Position numbers and translations under genes: made by a program. Shown here piece after piece: positions 49,198-58,231 of a stretch of DNA of 64,000 nt. A model generated the notes under the pieces. That model was not told where the DNA came from, did no database searches, and saw only the letters and a list, made by a program, of their open reading frames with translations. The stretch spans positions 27,833,956 through 27,897,955 of the forward strand of contig CM049312.1 in assembly GCA_026874595.1 (NCBI GenBank), written 5' to 3'. Source of the DNA: Sipunculus nudus. Lineage: Eukaryota > Annelida > Sipuncula > Golfingiida > Sipunculidae. How positions within the stretch are numbered: position 1 is the first letter of the stretch; every line of letters starts with the position of its first letter.

Positions 49198-50574
49198 ATG
49201 CAAAAGGATATCCGTTCACACATCAAACAAGTGGCAGAGCACGTGGATTCATGGTTCAGGAAAACACGTCAGCTCCACGGGGAAAATAAGGACGGCCATC
49301 CCGTGGATTGGTGGTACACAACAGTCGCCCCAGCCTTACAGGAATTCGTTAAGTCTCACAAGGAATGGGAACAATGCATCTTACAGCTGACCAGGCAGAC
49401 CAGAAGGGCGAAGAGGACGAGGGGCGGGGACAATCACAGTGCCGCAAAGAACGGCGAACCAAACACGGTTAACGACCCAGCATCAAACGCTGGGGATAAC
49501 GGCCATCACACAACACACGGGGCCCAACCAGAACTGAAGCAGCTGGCCACACATTTGCTCGAACACTACGTGGACGTTCACGGTCAAGACACGGTCAGCG
49601 TCTCGTGGGACCGGCATATCGCAAACGTAAGTACAGATGTGTTTTCTGGCACGTGGCTGGACGAGCTGGCGAGCATAATGGGTTTCACCTTGGCCCCCAA
49701 CCGTAAAACGGGAAATATATTCAATACAGCAGAGTCAAGGATAAAGAACAACAAAGGGAATCCTTCGCTGAAACTGAAACAGTTACAGTTGCGAACGGTG
49801 GGAGTCCTCCTGTTGTTCGACGCCACCCTGGTGTCGTTGGCCTGCTCATACGTGCAAATCGGGCTCCCAGTGTTCGCAACTTTTGAGACTGTGTACCTAT
49901 ACGCAAGTATGTGGGCGTTACTGAGGGGAGCGCCGGCCGGAAACGTATCACGCGAAACAACGCATGTACTACGTGCTCTGGCGGTTATGCACTCCCATTG
50001 TTCTAACAGAGACACCAGGTCGACTTTGGCTAAGGTTGTCGCGAGCGCTGCAGCGCGGCCCATCACTTCATCCCAATGCGACGGTACATGCGTGTTAAAC
50101 GCGTGGGAGATGTGGACACACGCTTACCCTTGCCTGCTGATCACCACAAAAACACGTACGGCACATGACCCTTGGCACCTGAATATAACACCATTCTCAC
50201 GTGATCACACGCAAGTACTCGCCGGCGTAAAAACGGCCATCGACAGGCACATACACCAAACGTGCGCGGAACTAGCGGGTGTGTGCCCACGCGACATAAA
50301 CACAACCGAGACGGAAGGTGGAAAACACATCAGGGAAGGTACAAACACTGACCCGACACGTCAACACGCACAGACTGAGGCGGTGGAAAACAAACACAGT
50401 CTGGAACTTTACACGTTGGGAGAACATTACATGTTTCCACGTTTGCATCCACTGGGCGAGATACGGGACACTGTGCAGATTTTTCGCGACAACAGAACAC
50501 AGAGCGCAGAAGCACGAGCCGAACGGGCAGTGTTCCCGCCGGCAAAGTTGCACCTGCCGATGCCTGAACATTAA
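49198..50574 (+). CDS. Unknown protein between MCP and protease (458 aa)
   Basis: The frame opens with GTG 49159; ATG 49198 is preferred. Basic/Asn-rich linker near residues 70-105, then a mostly helical domain with a hydrophobic segment 'LRTVGVLLLFDATLVSLACSYVQ' (about 195-220). No signal peptide. Placed between MCP and protease/scaffold, so a capsid protein such as a triplex subunit is possible; triplex Tri1 has similar length. That is a positional guess without motif support. Confidence 0.72.
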   Translation: MQKDIRSHIKQVAEHVDSWFRKTRQLHGENKDGHPVDWWYTTVAPALQEFVKSHKEWEQCILQLTRQTRRAKRTRGGDNHSAAKNGEPNTVNDPASNAGDNGHHTTHGAQPELKQLATHLLEHYVDVHGQDTVSVSWDRHIANVSTDVFSGTWLDELASIMGFTLAPNRKTGNIFNTAESRIKNNKGNPSLKLKQLQLRTVGVLLLFDATLVSLACSYVQIGLPVFATFETVYLYASMWALLRGAPAGNVSRETTHVLRALAVMHSHCSNRDTRSTLAKVVASAAARPITSSQCDGTCVLNAWEMWTHAYPCLLITTKTRTAHDPWHLNITPFSRDHTQVLAGVKTAIDRHIHQTCAELAGVCPRDINTTETEGGKHIREGTNTDPTRQHAQTEAVENKHSLELYTLGEHYMFPRLHPLGEIRDTVQIFRDNRTQSAEARAERAVFPPAKLHLPMPEH

Positions 50575-50704
50575 GTATACGACAGAAACCCCTCCCGCCG
50601 AAAGAAATCACGAAGAAGAACATAACCGCACTGTTTATTTACCCCGGTGCAAGCGCCAGAAAACGACAAATGACATGTGACATAATTGCACGAGCACCAT
50701 AAAC

Positions 50705-51346
50705 ATGTTTGCAGTTTGCTGTTTAGCCAGTACATGTCCCCAGGTATGGAAAAGGTTAAACGGACCCGATCGTGGAAAATACCGTCTTTCAGACGCCATC
50801 TTACGTCACGTATCACTAGGGGTGGACGATAGTTCAGATGCACCGAAGGATGTGAACAGAAACGCGTCATGCACCAAACCCGTGTTCATCACACACGACC
50901 GGCTCTCCCCCCCTGTCGGGAGCTTGATACACATACGTCATCTCCCAGACGTCGGGCTGTTTGGGGTAATACAGTTGGACCCGAGGTTCGTGGGTGTGCT
51001 CACACGGGCGTGTCCCTACTTTGTGGACAGATCACCGGCAAACCGTGAAAACGCTTCTACGAAAGACCTTCTGCGGGCGCTGTTCCCCGCTGTGTCGTTG
51101 TCCTCACTGAAGTTGTCAGACACGTTTTCAGAACAGGGTTGTCCGACTAAGGAGGACCTGGAGATTGCTGCCGGACCGGACTTCCTGAACCACGTTTCGT
51201 TGACGATGAACAACGCCCGTGCAGGCTGCCTTGCCATGTACTGCACAAGTCTGCATTTGGACGAACCGGATTGTGAGCACACTGAAAACGAGAACCTGTT
51301 CAAACACCTCGGCCTGAGCCCGGAATTGTACAGGGATATCATTTAA
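50705..51346 (+). CDS. UL26/UL80-like protease: Assemblin-type maturational protease domain (213 codons before TAA)
   Basis: ATG-started. The herpesvirus protease landmarks are present in order: His79 in 'LIHIRHLPDVGLFGV', the Ser motif 'FPAVSLSSLK' (Ser131/133), and His163 in 'NHVSLTMNNARAGCLAMY' with the conserved Arg172. This matches the His-Ser-His triad and the oxyanion Arg of assemblins. These enzymes cleave the internal scaffold and themselves during capsid maturation. The frame closes with TAA at 51344-51346, but the same frame then stays open into the scaffold-like sequence. Where mammalian homologues fuse protease and scaffold, here a single stop separates them. Confidence 0.82.
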   Translation: MFAVCCLASTCPQVWKRLNGPDRGKYRLSDAILRHVSLGVDDSSDAPKDVNRNASCTKPVFITHDRLSPPVGSLIHIRHLPDVGLFGVIQLDPRFVGVLTRACPYFVDRSPANRENASTKDLLRALFPAVSLSSLKLSDTFSEQGCPTKEDLEIAAGPDFLNHVSLTMNNARAGCLAMYCTSLHLDEPDCEHTENENLFKHLGLSPELYRDII

Positions 51347-52906
51347 GAGGCTGAAGGGCGTGTCCTCCCAGAGGAGACATTCAGCACAGACGAGACCACA
51401 GTGCCCACCTGGCATAACCTGCTCTTGGGGGCAGCACTGAACCCTTTCACGGTCAAACAATGCAAGAAACAAGAACTCGAACAGCTGGGGTTGGCTTCGA
51501 CATTTATTGACGCTGAAAACAAATCAGACGATGGTGCGGACAGTCCACTCGCTGGGCACGCTGAAACCTTAACACCGCTGGAACCAGCTTCACCACAAAC
51601 ACCGCTGAAACCAGCTTCACCACAAACGTGTATTTGTGATGAACAGGAACATTCTGACGACACCGATCCGATCAATCTTTCAGACAGGGGCAAATCGACC
51701 TTGACCGTAGTGGAAGGCAGTTCCGGAAACCCCGAACGACTGGCCGCAGACATGTCATCATCAAACAGTAACGCGCCAGTAACCCCTAACGGTTCCGGGC
51801 AGTTAACAGCCGACATGAAGGAGTGGATAACGGGTCAAGAAGAACTACTGCAAAGGTTGAAATCTAAGTACGGCCGGGTCGATGCGGAAGCGCCTGTGCA
51901 GATTCAGGCTGCACCATGGCCGCACGGTTCTTTCGGTTACGCATCCCCGACGGTCGGAACACAAACGCAGCCGTCAGCTTATGCGCCAGGGTCTGGGGTC
52001 TGGTGGCCGGGTTCGCCGACGAACGCAGGGCCCGTCTTCCAACCAGGGCATTACGCATCAGCGCGCTTCTCGCCCTATCAGCCACCCGCGACACCGTTGT
52101 ACCCGCAAGCACCTGTGGCGCCGCCCCCACCCTTTGCGAGTGACGGCAGCACGACCGGGTTCGACAGGCACACTGTACAAACGCCGAACACGCAGCAGCA
52201 ACCCTCCACCGTGCATTATTATTTTTACGGTGATAACGGTAAACAGCATATCGCGGACAGAAGGACAGGGTCATCGTCAAGAGCTGATGATAAAACGGAA
52301 CAAGAAGCCGCGCATCACAACCACGCACGCACGTCGGACACTGGTGGCCACTCCGGGCTTGATATGTTGAAATCCCCAGAAACGCAAAGAGCGTCCGTTT
52401 TTTCCCCTGCCGGGCTCGAGTCCACCGTTAAAACACTGCAGGAGACGGTGGAAAAACTGACAACACACGTTCACACAAACGTTCACCCTGCCCACCCACC
52501 TCACACGTTTCAAGCCAGTCAACCTTCCGTTCAGCTAGCCGCAGCACATGCTCCTGCCCATCCCCCGTCTATTGAGACTACGGTGGGTGACCAAAAAGAC
52601 GGCCGTGACAGTCGCGCGTTACTGCAAGAACTTGTTCGGGGTATCGCAGATGTCGTAGAGCAAAACAGACGTGACAGAGGTGACGTTGCGTCAGGTGAAC
52701 CACAGGTCTCCTCCGCTGTCACATCTGACACCCCTACAGAGGGTGGCCAAACCGGCAGGGATAAACCACGCGGTAAACCAGCAGACACCGTAGAGGCCGA
52801 ACGGGAACCGTCCGCTGAAAAAGAGCCAGCACTGTCAAAGGTTGTGACAGATAGGCTGAAGTTATTGGATAAGATGTTGAAGCCCCCAGCCGCATCCAGT
52901 TTTTGA
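51347..52906 (+). CDS. UL26.5/UL80.5-like scaffold: Scaffold/assembly protein, in frame with the protease after one stop codon
   Basis: The frame is open from 51347 to TGA 52904-52906. The first true ATG lies near 51751; a GTG is at 51401. The sequence is Pro/Ala/Ser/Gln-rich and probably disordered in the middle ('YPQAPVAPPPPFASDG'), as in herpesvirus scaffold proteins. A short helix 'VVTDRLKLLDKMLKPP' at the C-terminus resembles the tail that binds MCP, and an Ala-Ser pair near the very end ('PPAASSF') is a possible but atypical cleavage site. Its relation to the protease (readthrough, separate initiation or sequence error) is discussed under findings. Confidence 0.75.
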   Translation, partial: EAEGRVLPEETFSTDETTVPTWHNLLLGAALNPFTVKQCKKQELEQLGLASTFIDAENKSDDGADSPLAGHAETLTPLEPASPQTPLKPASPQTCICDEQEHSDDTDPINLSDRGKSTLTVVEGSSGNPERLAADMSSSNSNAPVTPNGSGQLTADMKEWITGQEELLQRLKSKYGRVDAEAPVQIQAAPWPHGSFGYASPTVGTQTQPSAYAPGSGVWWPGSPTNAGPVFQPGHYASARFSPYQPPATPLYPQAPVAPPPPFASDGSTTGFDRHTVQTPNTQQQPSTVHYYFYGDNGKQHIADRRTGSSSRADDKTEQEAAHHNHARTSDTGGHSGLDMLKSPETQRASVFSPAGLESTVKTLQETVEKLTTHVHTNVHPAHPPHTFQASQPSVQLAAAHAPAHPPSIETTVGDQKDGRDSRALLQELVRGIADVVEQNRRDRGDVASGEPQVSSAVTSDTPTEGGQTGRDKPRGKPADTVEAEREPSAEKEPALSKVVTDRLKLLDKMLKPPAASSF

Positions 52907-54381
52907 ATGGCGCGCGCATATGTCACGTGACTGTATATAACATATATAACACAGGGGCTCCCGATGGGAACAGGTTGATTCGTCCCCAAATCCATTTCGT
53001 TCTCGTCTCTTCGTCCAACCACTTGTTTCTCCACAGGTCCGGTTCGCCCCCAGGAATGAGGTCATCGACCTGTTCGTCCTCATATTTGCAAAAATAGTGC
53101 CAGTTCGTCCACAGTATTGAATACCTATGTCTCAACAAAACGGTATATCTGATCCCCCATACCTATGACGGGTATACATTTCAGGTATTTATTGATAAAT
53201 ATGAAGATTGTTTAAATGATTGAATAGTTTTTATTATATACTTTCATGAGGAGTCAGTCTGTCTGTCTGTTTGTCAGTCTACTCAATTTCTTCTGCTTGC
53301 TGGTTCTTGCGTCCTACATAACGCCATTTACAGTCCACAGTTTTGCAATAATCCTTTTGAAACTTCTACATCCTATGTCTGATTCTAAGATATCGAAAAG
53401 TATTTTACATGTTCCGGATTTGGCCGCTAGATGTCGCTGTATTTGAACCTCCATTAACATTTTTTTTGTTGCCATATCCGAAACTATAAACCTCATATGC
53501 ATAAACTATAGCTTATTTTCTGCCGCCGAGTCTTCCCCGTACCCTGGTTAAGCCATAATGTCTCCATCTTGTGCACCTTTGTCAGTATATCTGTCTGTTT
53601 GTCGGATATTGTCAGCTATCAATGTTTCCATCTTAGTATTTGTGATATATGTCGTTCGACAGGCCACAACGTTTCAACAATCGTTACACAATTGATAGAA
53701 ACCTACAGTTTGTTCTTTCTCTCCATACCTGTCATGTTTGTGAACATGAGAAAATATACATGTTCCGGTCGTGTCATATCGAAGCTCACAAAGTCATATC
53801 ACGCCTGTGATTTGGTTTTGGACGGTGTGATAAATGTATATTATTTCATCCACCTCTAAATATCTTCTCCACTGCACGTGTATGACATGAATTTTTTGCA
53901 CATAATCTGTGCACCCCATGACGTCTGATATGTGTCAACGTACCCTATCCATTTGCTTGCATATTCCTCTGAAGTAATACATGTAGCTCGGTAACTGTTT
54001 AGTGCTAGCCCATATCAGTCGAACTATTATAATAGCCCGCGCGTGTGCTCGGAATATCACATATCCGGAATGTTCTTCGTGCGGGATTGTCAAATACCTA
54101 CCCTCCCCTACTCGTACCAGTATAAAACGTCCTACAATGTGCCTATACTCGCTCCCCTAACGTGTAGATATTTCGTAGGATAGGTATATTCTATACGTCT
54201 TGCAAATCTTCTAATCATTGTACAGACGGACGTATTTCCGCTATCTGTGCAACCTGACCAACGTGTTGGTTAATGTACATTAATATGGGGGCGTCCGTTC
54301 TTTAAATAGGCAACAATCAGTCCGTCATCTGTTTTCATTCCTTACATTTCCGTGACTCAACGAGACGGCTCATACTCCGTC
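52907..54381. other. Gene-poor region
   Basis: About 1.5 kb without a convincing gene. It starts with an E-box palindrome GTCACGTGAC (52922-52931) and TATATAA (52935-52941). A GTCT(G)n microsatellite-like run lies near 53251-53275. Small ATG frames at 53246-53446 and 53569-53859 encode Cys/Leu/Ser-rich peptides with no support. TATAAAAC near 54121 and TTAAATAG near 54302 could be promoters; the latter precedes the 46-codon ORF at 54382. Confidence 0.5.
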
Positions 54382-54522
54382 ATGTCTGAGATTCCGGTGA
54401 ACAAACAGGTCAGGCGCAGGGGTTTTCAAGGTCGTTGTTTGGATAACGCTGACACATATGTCAAAAAATCCTTGTTTACCCGACGATGCACAGTCGCGTC
54501 ACAGAACACATACTTGTTTTGA
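54382..54522 (+). CDS. Possible 46-aa basic peptide
   Basis: ATG 54382 opens 46 codons to TGA at 54520-54522, about 75 nt after a TTAAATAG element. The peptide is Arg/Lys-rich ('VRRRGFQGRC', 'KKSLFTRRC'). Too short for a family call; supported only by the possible promoter and start. Confidence 0.25.
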   Translation: MSEIPVNKQVRRRGFQGRCLDNADTYVKKSLFTRRCTVASQNTYLF

Positions 54523-54809
54523 ATATTTACAAACGCACAACACCATGCATGCCATATAATCATGACGTTGAACCATGTCAATTTCGTTTTATTGATACAT
54601 ATAACACGACACATGTTTGCATGGATACCATATTGTATTGTGTTATGATACAGTACAAGGGATCCACTTTTTTTGGTCCATTAATCAACAATACATTCAT
54701 GTATATGTCAAAACATAAACAGTAAAAAATAACATGTCAACCAGATCTATCTACGTTTTCACATTTCACAACGTCCAAACAATGACACCTTTAAATGTAT
54801 CAGTATTAA

Positions 54810-54998
54810 TCAAAGATATATGATCCATAAACACGTATATATGACACGTATATATATATGAATATGCATATATTGTACAGCTTCAGTTTCTACAATCACA
54901 TTAGCAACATGTGTAACACGTGTTACATTAATCCTCCCTGCGTCATCACAATTCTGTGTCGCTGTCTGTATCACTGTCTCCAAATATGTTGTTCCCAT
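54810..54998 (-). CDS. Possible small protein (62 aa)
   Basis: ATG 54998 follows a good minus-strand TATA element (GATATAAAAAAAG at about 55053-55066). The first 45 residues are polar; the last 20 ('YMHIHIYIRVIYTCLWIIYL') are hydrophobic but are encoded by a TATATA-rich stretch. It may be a tail-anchored peptide or chance. Confidence 0.3.
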   Translation of the reverse strand: MGTTYLETVIQTATQNCDDAGRINVTRVTHVANVIVETEAVQYMHIHIYIRVIYTCLWIIYL

Positions 54999-55098
54999 GA
55001 TGCATAAAGGAACAAATGATCCCTTTCCGGGCTATTCAGACCAATTCCCTTTTTTTATATCCTCACCGTATGTCCCGCACCAAATGCCTGAATACTAA

Positions 55099-55284
55099 TC
55101 ATGAATAGTCCTGTGCGCTTCTGTTGAAAACAGGTTGGTCGAAAAGGTTATAAAAATTATCGTATACCTCATGGATGCGTAAAGCGATAGCGTCACCTAT
55201 TTCGTGCAGTTCTTGTATGGCGGCGCGAAGGACGTATACAGCACCACGGACTATTCTGTTGTCGACCATGTCTGTGATTGACAT
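55099..55284 (-). CDS. Small protein with a BH3-like motif (61 aa)
   Basis: ATG 55284 lies close behind two TATA-like elements on the minus strand (TATAAAG at 55306-55312, TATATA at 55317-55326). Residues 22-37 read 'AIQELHEIGDAIALRI', matching the BH3 consensus: hydrophobic-x3-Leu26-x2-Ile29-Gly30-Asp31-x-Ile33. The motif lies in a predicted amphipathic helix of about 35 residues. No other domain or membrane anchor is seen. BH3-only proteins bind Bcl-2-family grooves; a viral one could trigger or divert this pathway. The motif is clear but short, so chance is possible. Confidence 0.5.
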   Translation of the reverse strand: MSITDMVDNRIVRGAVYVLRAAIQELHEIGDAIALRIHEVYDNFYNLFDQPVFNRSAQDYS

Positions 55285-55405
55285 GACGTTTACTCTTCAG
55301 TGTGTCTTTATATTGTTATATATAAAATGTTATTTATCTATTTATACCTTTTGTTGATGACGCAATTCCAGCACAGACAGGAAACGTGGTATCACACGCA
55401 CCAGT

Positions 55406-56374
55406 TTAACGAAAGAGAATTTTGGATGGATTGCTGAATAAACCAGCTGACGAGTTAGAAGACGTCGTGGTGACAGTCTTGTTAAATGGCGAAACGAAAG
55501 TCGTACTCGCGTTGAAAGGCTGACTGAATATCGGACGTGACGTTTGTGGTGAACCAAATACCGTACTCGCGTTGAAAGGCTGACTGAATATTGGACGTGA
55601 AGTTTGTGGTGAACCAAATACCAATGAAGGGAACGTCACAGCTGCGTTAGATGATGTACCCAATGTGGCACCTGCGTTCGATGATGTGTTGCGTGTCGCT
55701 TCAGTGTTGATAGGTGTACCCCAGGTGGAATTTGCATTACCAAAGGACGCATTCTGACCAAACGAAAATCCCGCCGTAGATTTACCATCACTAGCGAAGT
55801 TAAATGCAGGCGTAGTCTCTGGTTTATTTTCAGGTACGCGTGCCGGGCTATCAGCTACCCCTGGTTTTTTATCCAGTCTCATCGCCACGCAAATGTTTCC
55901 GATGTATTGTCCATCCACGGGGAACTGACTGAATCCATCCCCATCTAAAATCCTCATTTCCACGTTACGCTTTTGGCACAGTTTTTGTGGCAGTAGTGCG
56001 ATCAAGCGTGCTTTGATTAACTCTTGGGTGCTGGTGTCTTTTCGGGCGGCTCGGACCATGTCAGCCACAGTTGTGTTATTGCACACGAGTATCCGTTCGT
56101 CTTGGTAGTTGTACCTCACGGCGGGTGTCCCAACCAAAGGTTTGTCACCTCCATTACTCACGGGTACAATAACATCTGGCATGTGGCGGGGCTCGGCGTA
56201 TACGAGAAACACGAAGAACTGGTCATCGCAAGATAGCCATTTCATGTATTTAGCCTTGTAATAACAATCCTCCATTGTATAATAAAACGATGACAGTCCT
56301 GCATTAACGACCATGTGTAACGTCGTTTCTTGTGGCACGGCCACGTTGTGCTCTTGAGTATCGTTTGCCATCAT
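55406..56374 (-). CDS. FG-repeat nucleoporin-like protein (322 aa)
   Basis: ATG-started. The N-terminal 180 residues form an ordinary globular domain of unknown type ('GLSSFYYTMEDCYYKAKYMKW'). The C-terminal 140 residues have the composition of FG nucleoporins: Ser/Thr/Asn/Gly/Gln/Pro-rich, almost free of charge, with FNF, 'FSFGQNASFGN', 'FGSPQTSRPIFSQPFNAS' (twice) and 'GLFSNPSKI' units. The duplicated unit is a 20-residue repeat coded by the 60-bp DNA repeat at 55501-55620. Such a domain would be expected to interact with transport receptors or partition into the pore. Mimicry is inference; the FG composition is seen directly. Confidence 0.72.
   Translation of the reverse strand: MMANDTQEHNVAVPQETTLHMVVNAGLSSFYYTMEDCYYKAKYMKWLSCDDQFFVFLVYAEPRHMPDVIVPVSNGGDKPLVGTPAVRYNYQDERILVCNNTTVADMVRAARKDTSTQELIKARLIALLPQKLCQKRNVEMRILDGDGFSQFPVDGQYIGNICVAMRLDKKPGVADSPARVPENKPETTPAFNFASDGKSTAGFSFGQNASFGNANSTWGTPINTEATRNTSSNAGATLGTSSNAAVTFPSLVFGSPQTSRPIFSQPFNASTVFGSPQTSRPIFSQPFNASTTFVSPFNKTVTTTSSNSSAGLFSNPSKILFR
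55501..55620 (-). repeat. Two copies of a 60-bp direct repeat in the FG-repeat gene
   Basis: Copies 55501-55560 and 55561-55620 differ at only a few positions and keep the frame, giving a 20-residue FG-type unit twice. Looks like a recent duplication. Confidence 0.9.
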
Positions 56375-56635
56375 GTTGCCAACTGTCTAGACTGTAGACA
56401 AACGCACCATTATTATATATTTCTTACGCAGGCACGTGATCGGTATTGACAAATAGTTTAGTGTCACATGAACCCAATATTTGATAAACAGATTGTAAAG
56501 AAAACAACATGTATTACTGGGATTTAAGGCATTTATAAAGATCGTCTGTGACGTCACACTTTCCATCAGCCAATCAAATCAAGGAATAGTACCTGTTCAT
56601 GATAACAGAAGAAACTCATGTACAAAAAGCATGTA
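56375..56635. other. Spacer with E-box upstream of FG-repeat gene
   Basis: 260 bp with ATTATATAT near 56411-56419 and GGCACGTGATC (E-box 56433-56438) upstream of the leftward FG gene. No ORF. Confidence 0.4.
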
Positions 56636-56709
56636 GTCCCTGTGGCGCAATCGGTTAGCGCGTCCGGCTGTTAATCGGGAGGTTGGTGGTTCGAACCCAC
56701 CCAGGGACG
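56636..56709 (+). tRNA. tRNA-Asn(GUU): tRNA-Asn (GUU)
   Basis: A complete 74-nt cloverleaf. The acceptor GTCCCTG/CAGGGAC pairs perfectly. D arm GCGC/GCGC. The anticodon arm TCCGG-CTGTTAA-TCGGG has wobble pairs at both ends and anticodon GTT. The T arm GGTGG-TTCGAAC-CCACC is perfect, and the discriminator base is G. Internal A box (TGGCGCAATCGG) and B box (GGTTCGAACCC) are intact and a TTTT terminator follows at 56719-56722. It is very close to ordinary animal tRNA-Asn, so recent host capture is likely. CCA is not encoded. Confidence 0.93.
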
Positions 56710-56720
56710 TTATACATGTT

Positions 56721-57794
56721 TTATGTCCCTATGCCACCCGTTCCTGTTTTTCTTCGTCCAGAGTCTTGCCTGCGAACAAACGGGGAGTAAGGGCACATGG
56801 TGCCAGACAGGTCCCTGAGTGGGTAGTCTTCGATAATGTACCCAAGCAACTTTGAAACCTGCCAAGCCGCCAACGATATCGTTGTCGCAGTGTCGGTTTG
56901 TATCTTAGCAACGTACCCGCAGGCTCCGACATCAACATGTTTTAAAGACCCGTAAAACGTGACTGTCCCATCAGGATGCATTGACAAGTGCAAAACATGG
57001 TCATCGTCACAAACCCACCGTTCATAGAGAAACATTGCGGTGACGCTGCGGTTTTCTCGTTGAGCAATCAACAGCAAAGCGTTGAGATTGCTACTCAGAA
57101 ATTCGTCCTCAAACATGACTAGCATACCCGGCACGTTTAACACATTGTGACTTTCTGTCTCACATTCGTAACTTTCACGGGCACCCGTCTTCGCCTGTCG
57201 CACTGCCTGTTCTCCTACCATCTTGTGTTCACAAGACACAGCAGGAGGCCTCCATGGCGTGCAGATAAAGCATACTTTCTGGTAATCGGATATCACGTTA
57301 TCCAGAAGCTGGCACAGTTCCACTGTTGTCAGGGAGATCGCGGTTTCGTGGTCAACCACAACGTCTCCCTTAAATGATTCGTTGTTCTTGTCTAAGCGCG
57401 CGTGGAACGAGACTGTACCAAATGTGTCCATTGTGATATGCACAGATTCACCAAGTCCCTCATCAATGTCGTATATCCAGCCTGTAACACTGCCGCCTAC
57501 TTTTAGGGCCTCATTGAGTAACAGGTCTAAATATTTGGCAAGTTTTTTCCACACGAAAACCCAACCTCCGACGTGTACGTGCTCTGTGCCTTGTTCCAAA
57601 ATTACAGTATCGCCTCGGACGGCCCACGGCCTCCATTTGAAACATTTGCCCTGCCCTATTTGATATGTTATAACCTTTGCGAACTGTTCCGTCAGTTCCG
57701 TCTCGTCACACGTGGGGCAGTACCACTTGAATGTGACACGGTCGTCGGGGACTGTAATGCCCGGAGATGTTTGACATTTCTGGCACGCTCTCAC
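56721..57794 (-). CDS. Zinc-ribbon family member 1, interrupted by an in-frame amber codon near its N-terminus
   Basis: An open frame of 357 codons (no ATG near its start; it begins with GTG) codes a zinc ribbon 'CQKC...CPTC' and two tandem copies of the family's beta-rich domain. Compared with the two paralogues to the right, about 47 N-terminal residues seem absent, yet the same frame continues upstream into a clearly related segment ('YEPSDGMYFQDRLREMG') on the other side of a TAG at 57810-57812. The paralogues have Trp at that place (TGG). The second zinc ribbon is missing. Either a gene in decay, or read through, or with a different start. It abuts the tRNA-Asn terminator at its 3' end. 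Confidence 0.6.
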   Translation of the reverse strand: MRACQKCQTSPGITVPDDRVTFKWYCPTCDETELTEQFAKVITYQIGQGKCFKWRPWAVRGDTVILEQGTEHVHVGGWVFVWKKLAKYLDLLLNEALKVGGSVTGWIYDIDEGLGESVHITMDTFGTVSFHARLDKNNESFKGDVVVDHETAISLTTVELCQLLDNVISDYQKVCFICTPWRPPAVSCEHKMVGEQAVRQAKTGARESYECETESHNVLNVPGMLVMFEDEFLSSNLNALLLIAQRENRSVTAMFLYERWVCDDDHVLHLSMHPDGTVTFYGSLKHVDVGACGYVAKIQTDTATTISLAAWQVSKLLGYIIEDYPLRDLSGTMCPYSPFVRRQDSGRRKTGTGGIGT

Positions 57795-57812
57795 AAGTAT
57801 GCGTTCTCGCTA

Positions 57813-57960
57813 TTGCAATCCCATCTCTCGCAACCTGTCCTGAAAGTACATCCCGTCTGACGGTTCGTATCTCCCCGGGTTGCGGGGCCGACCTGCGTCA
57901 GGACTCGGGATCTCCGGGGAACTGCATCGGTCTCCACATGTATTCCCCATCTTGTCTGAA
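57813..57960 (-). pseudogene. N-terminal remnant of zinc-ribbon member 1
   Basis: Upstream of the TAG at 57810-57812 the same minus-strand frame encodes residues matching the conserved N-terminus of the two intact paralogues. No in-frame ATG with a matching 'MGDR/MGGLR' start was found; the region nearer 57950 differs. It supports the view that this copy has been damaged. Confidence 0.5.
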
Positions 57961-58021
57961 CGGCTGTGCCTGGAACGCCGTTTTATATACGTACAGTCTC
58001 CTCAGCAACCAGCACCTCCCT

Positions 58022-58032
58022 CCCCCCCCCCC
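58022..58032. repeat. Homopolymer C(11) tract
   Basis: Eleven C residues just upstream of the damaged first paralogue. May vary in length between isolates. Confidence 0.7.
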
Positions 58033-58231
58033 TTTGATCTCCCTGTGTGTCTGTTATTGTACGTGCCCCGTGTATCACCAGAACAGCGGGTGGCATGACG
58101 GATATATGTATATGTACAAACGTGTACGGTACCTGCAGGTTTCGATAACACGTCCGGTGTACGAGATCATATGACTACATTCCGCGTTTTCAACTGGCCT
58201 CATCCATTTGCCCTTCTTCGTCTTCTTCAGC

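Noticed and set aside
53246-53859. Two Cys/Leu/Ser-rich small frames
   Set aside because: No promoter-like element in the right place, and their composition follows the TCTG-rich DNA; probably chance frames.
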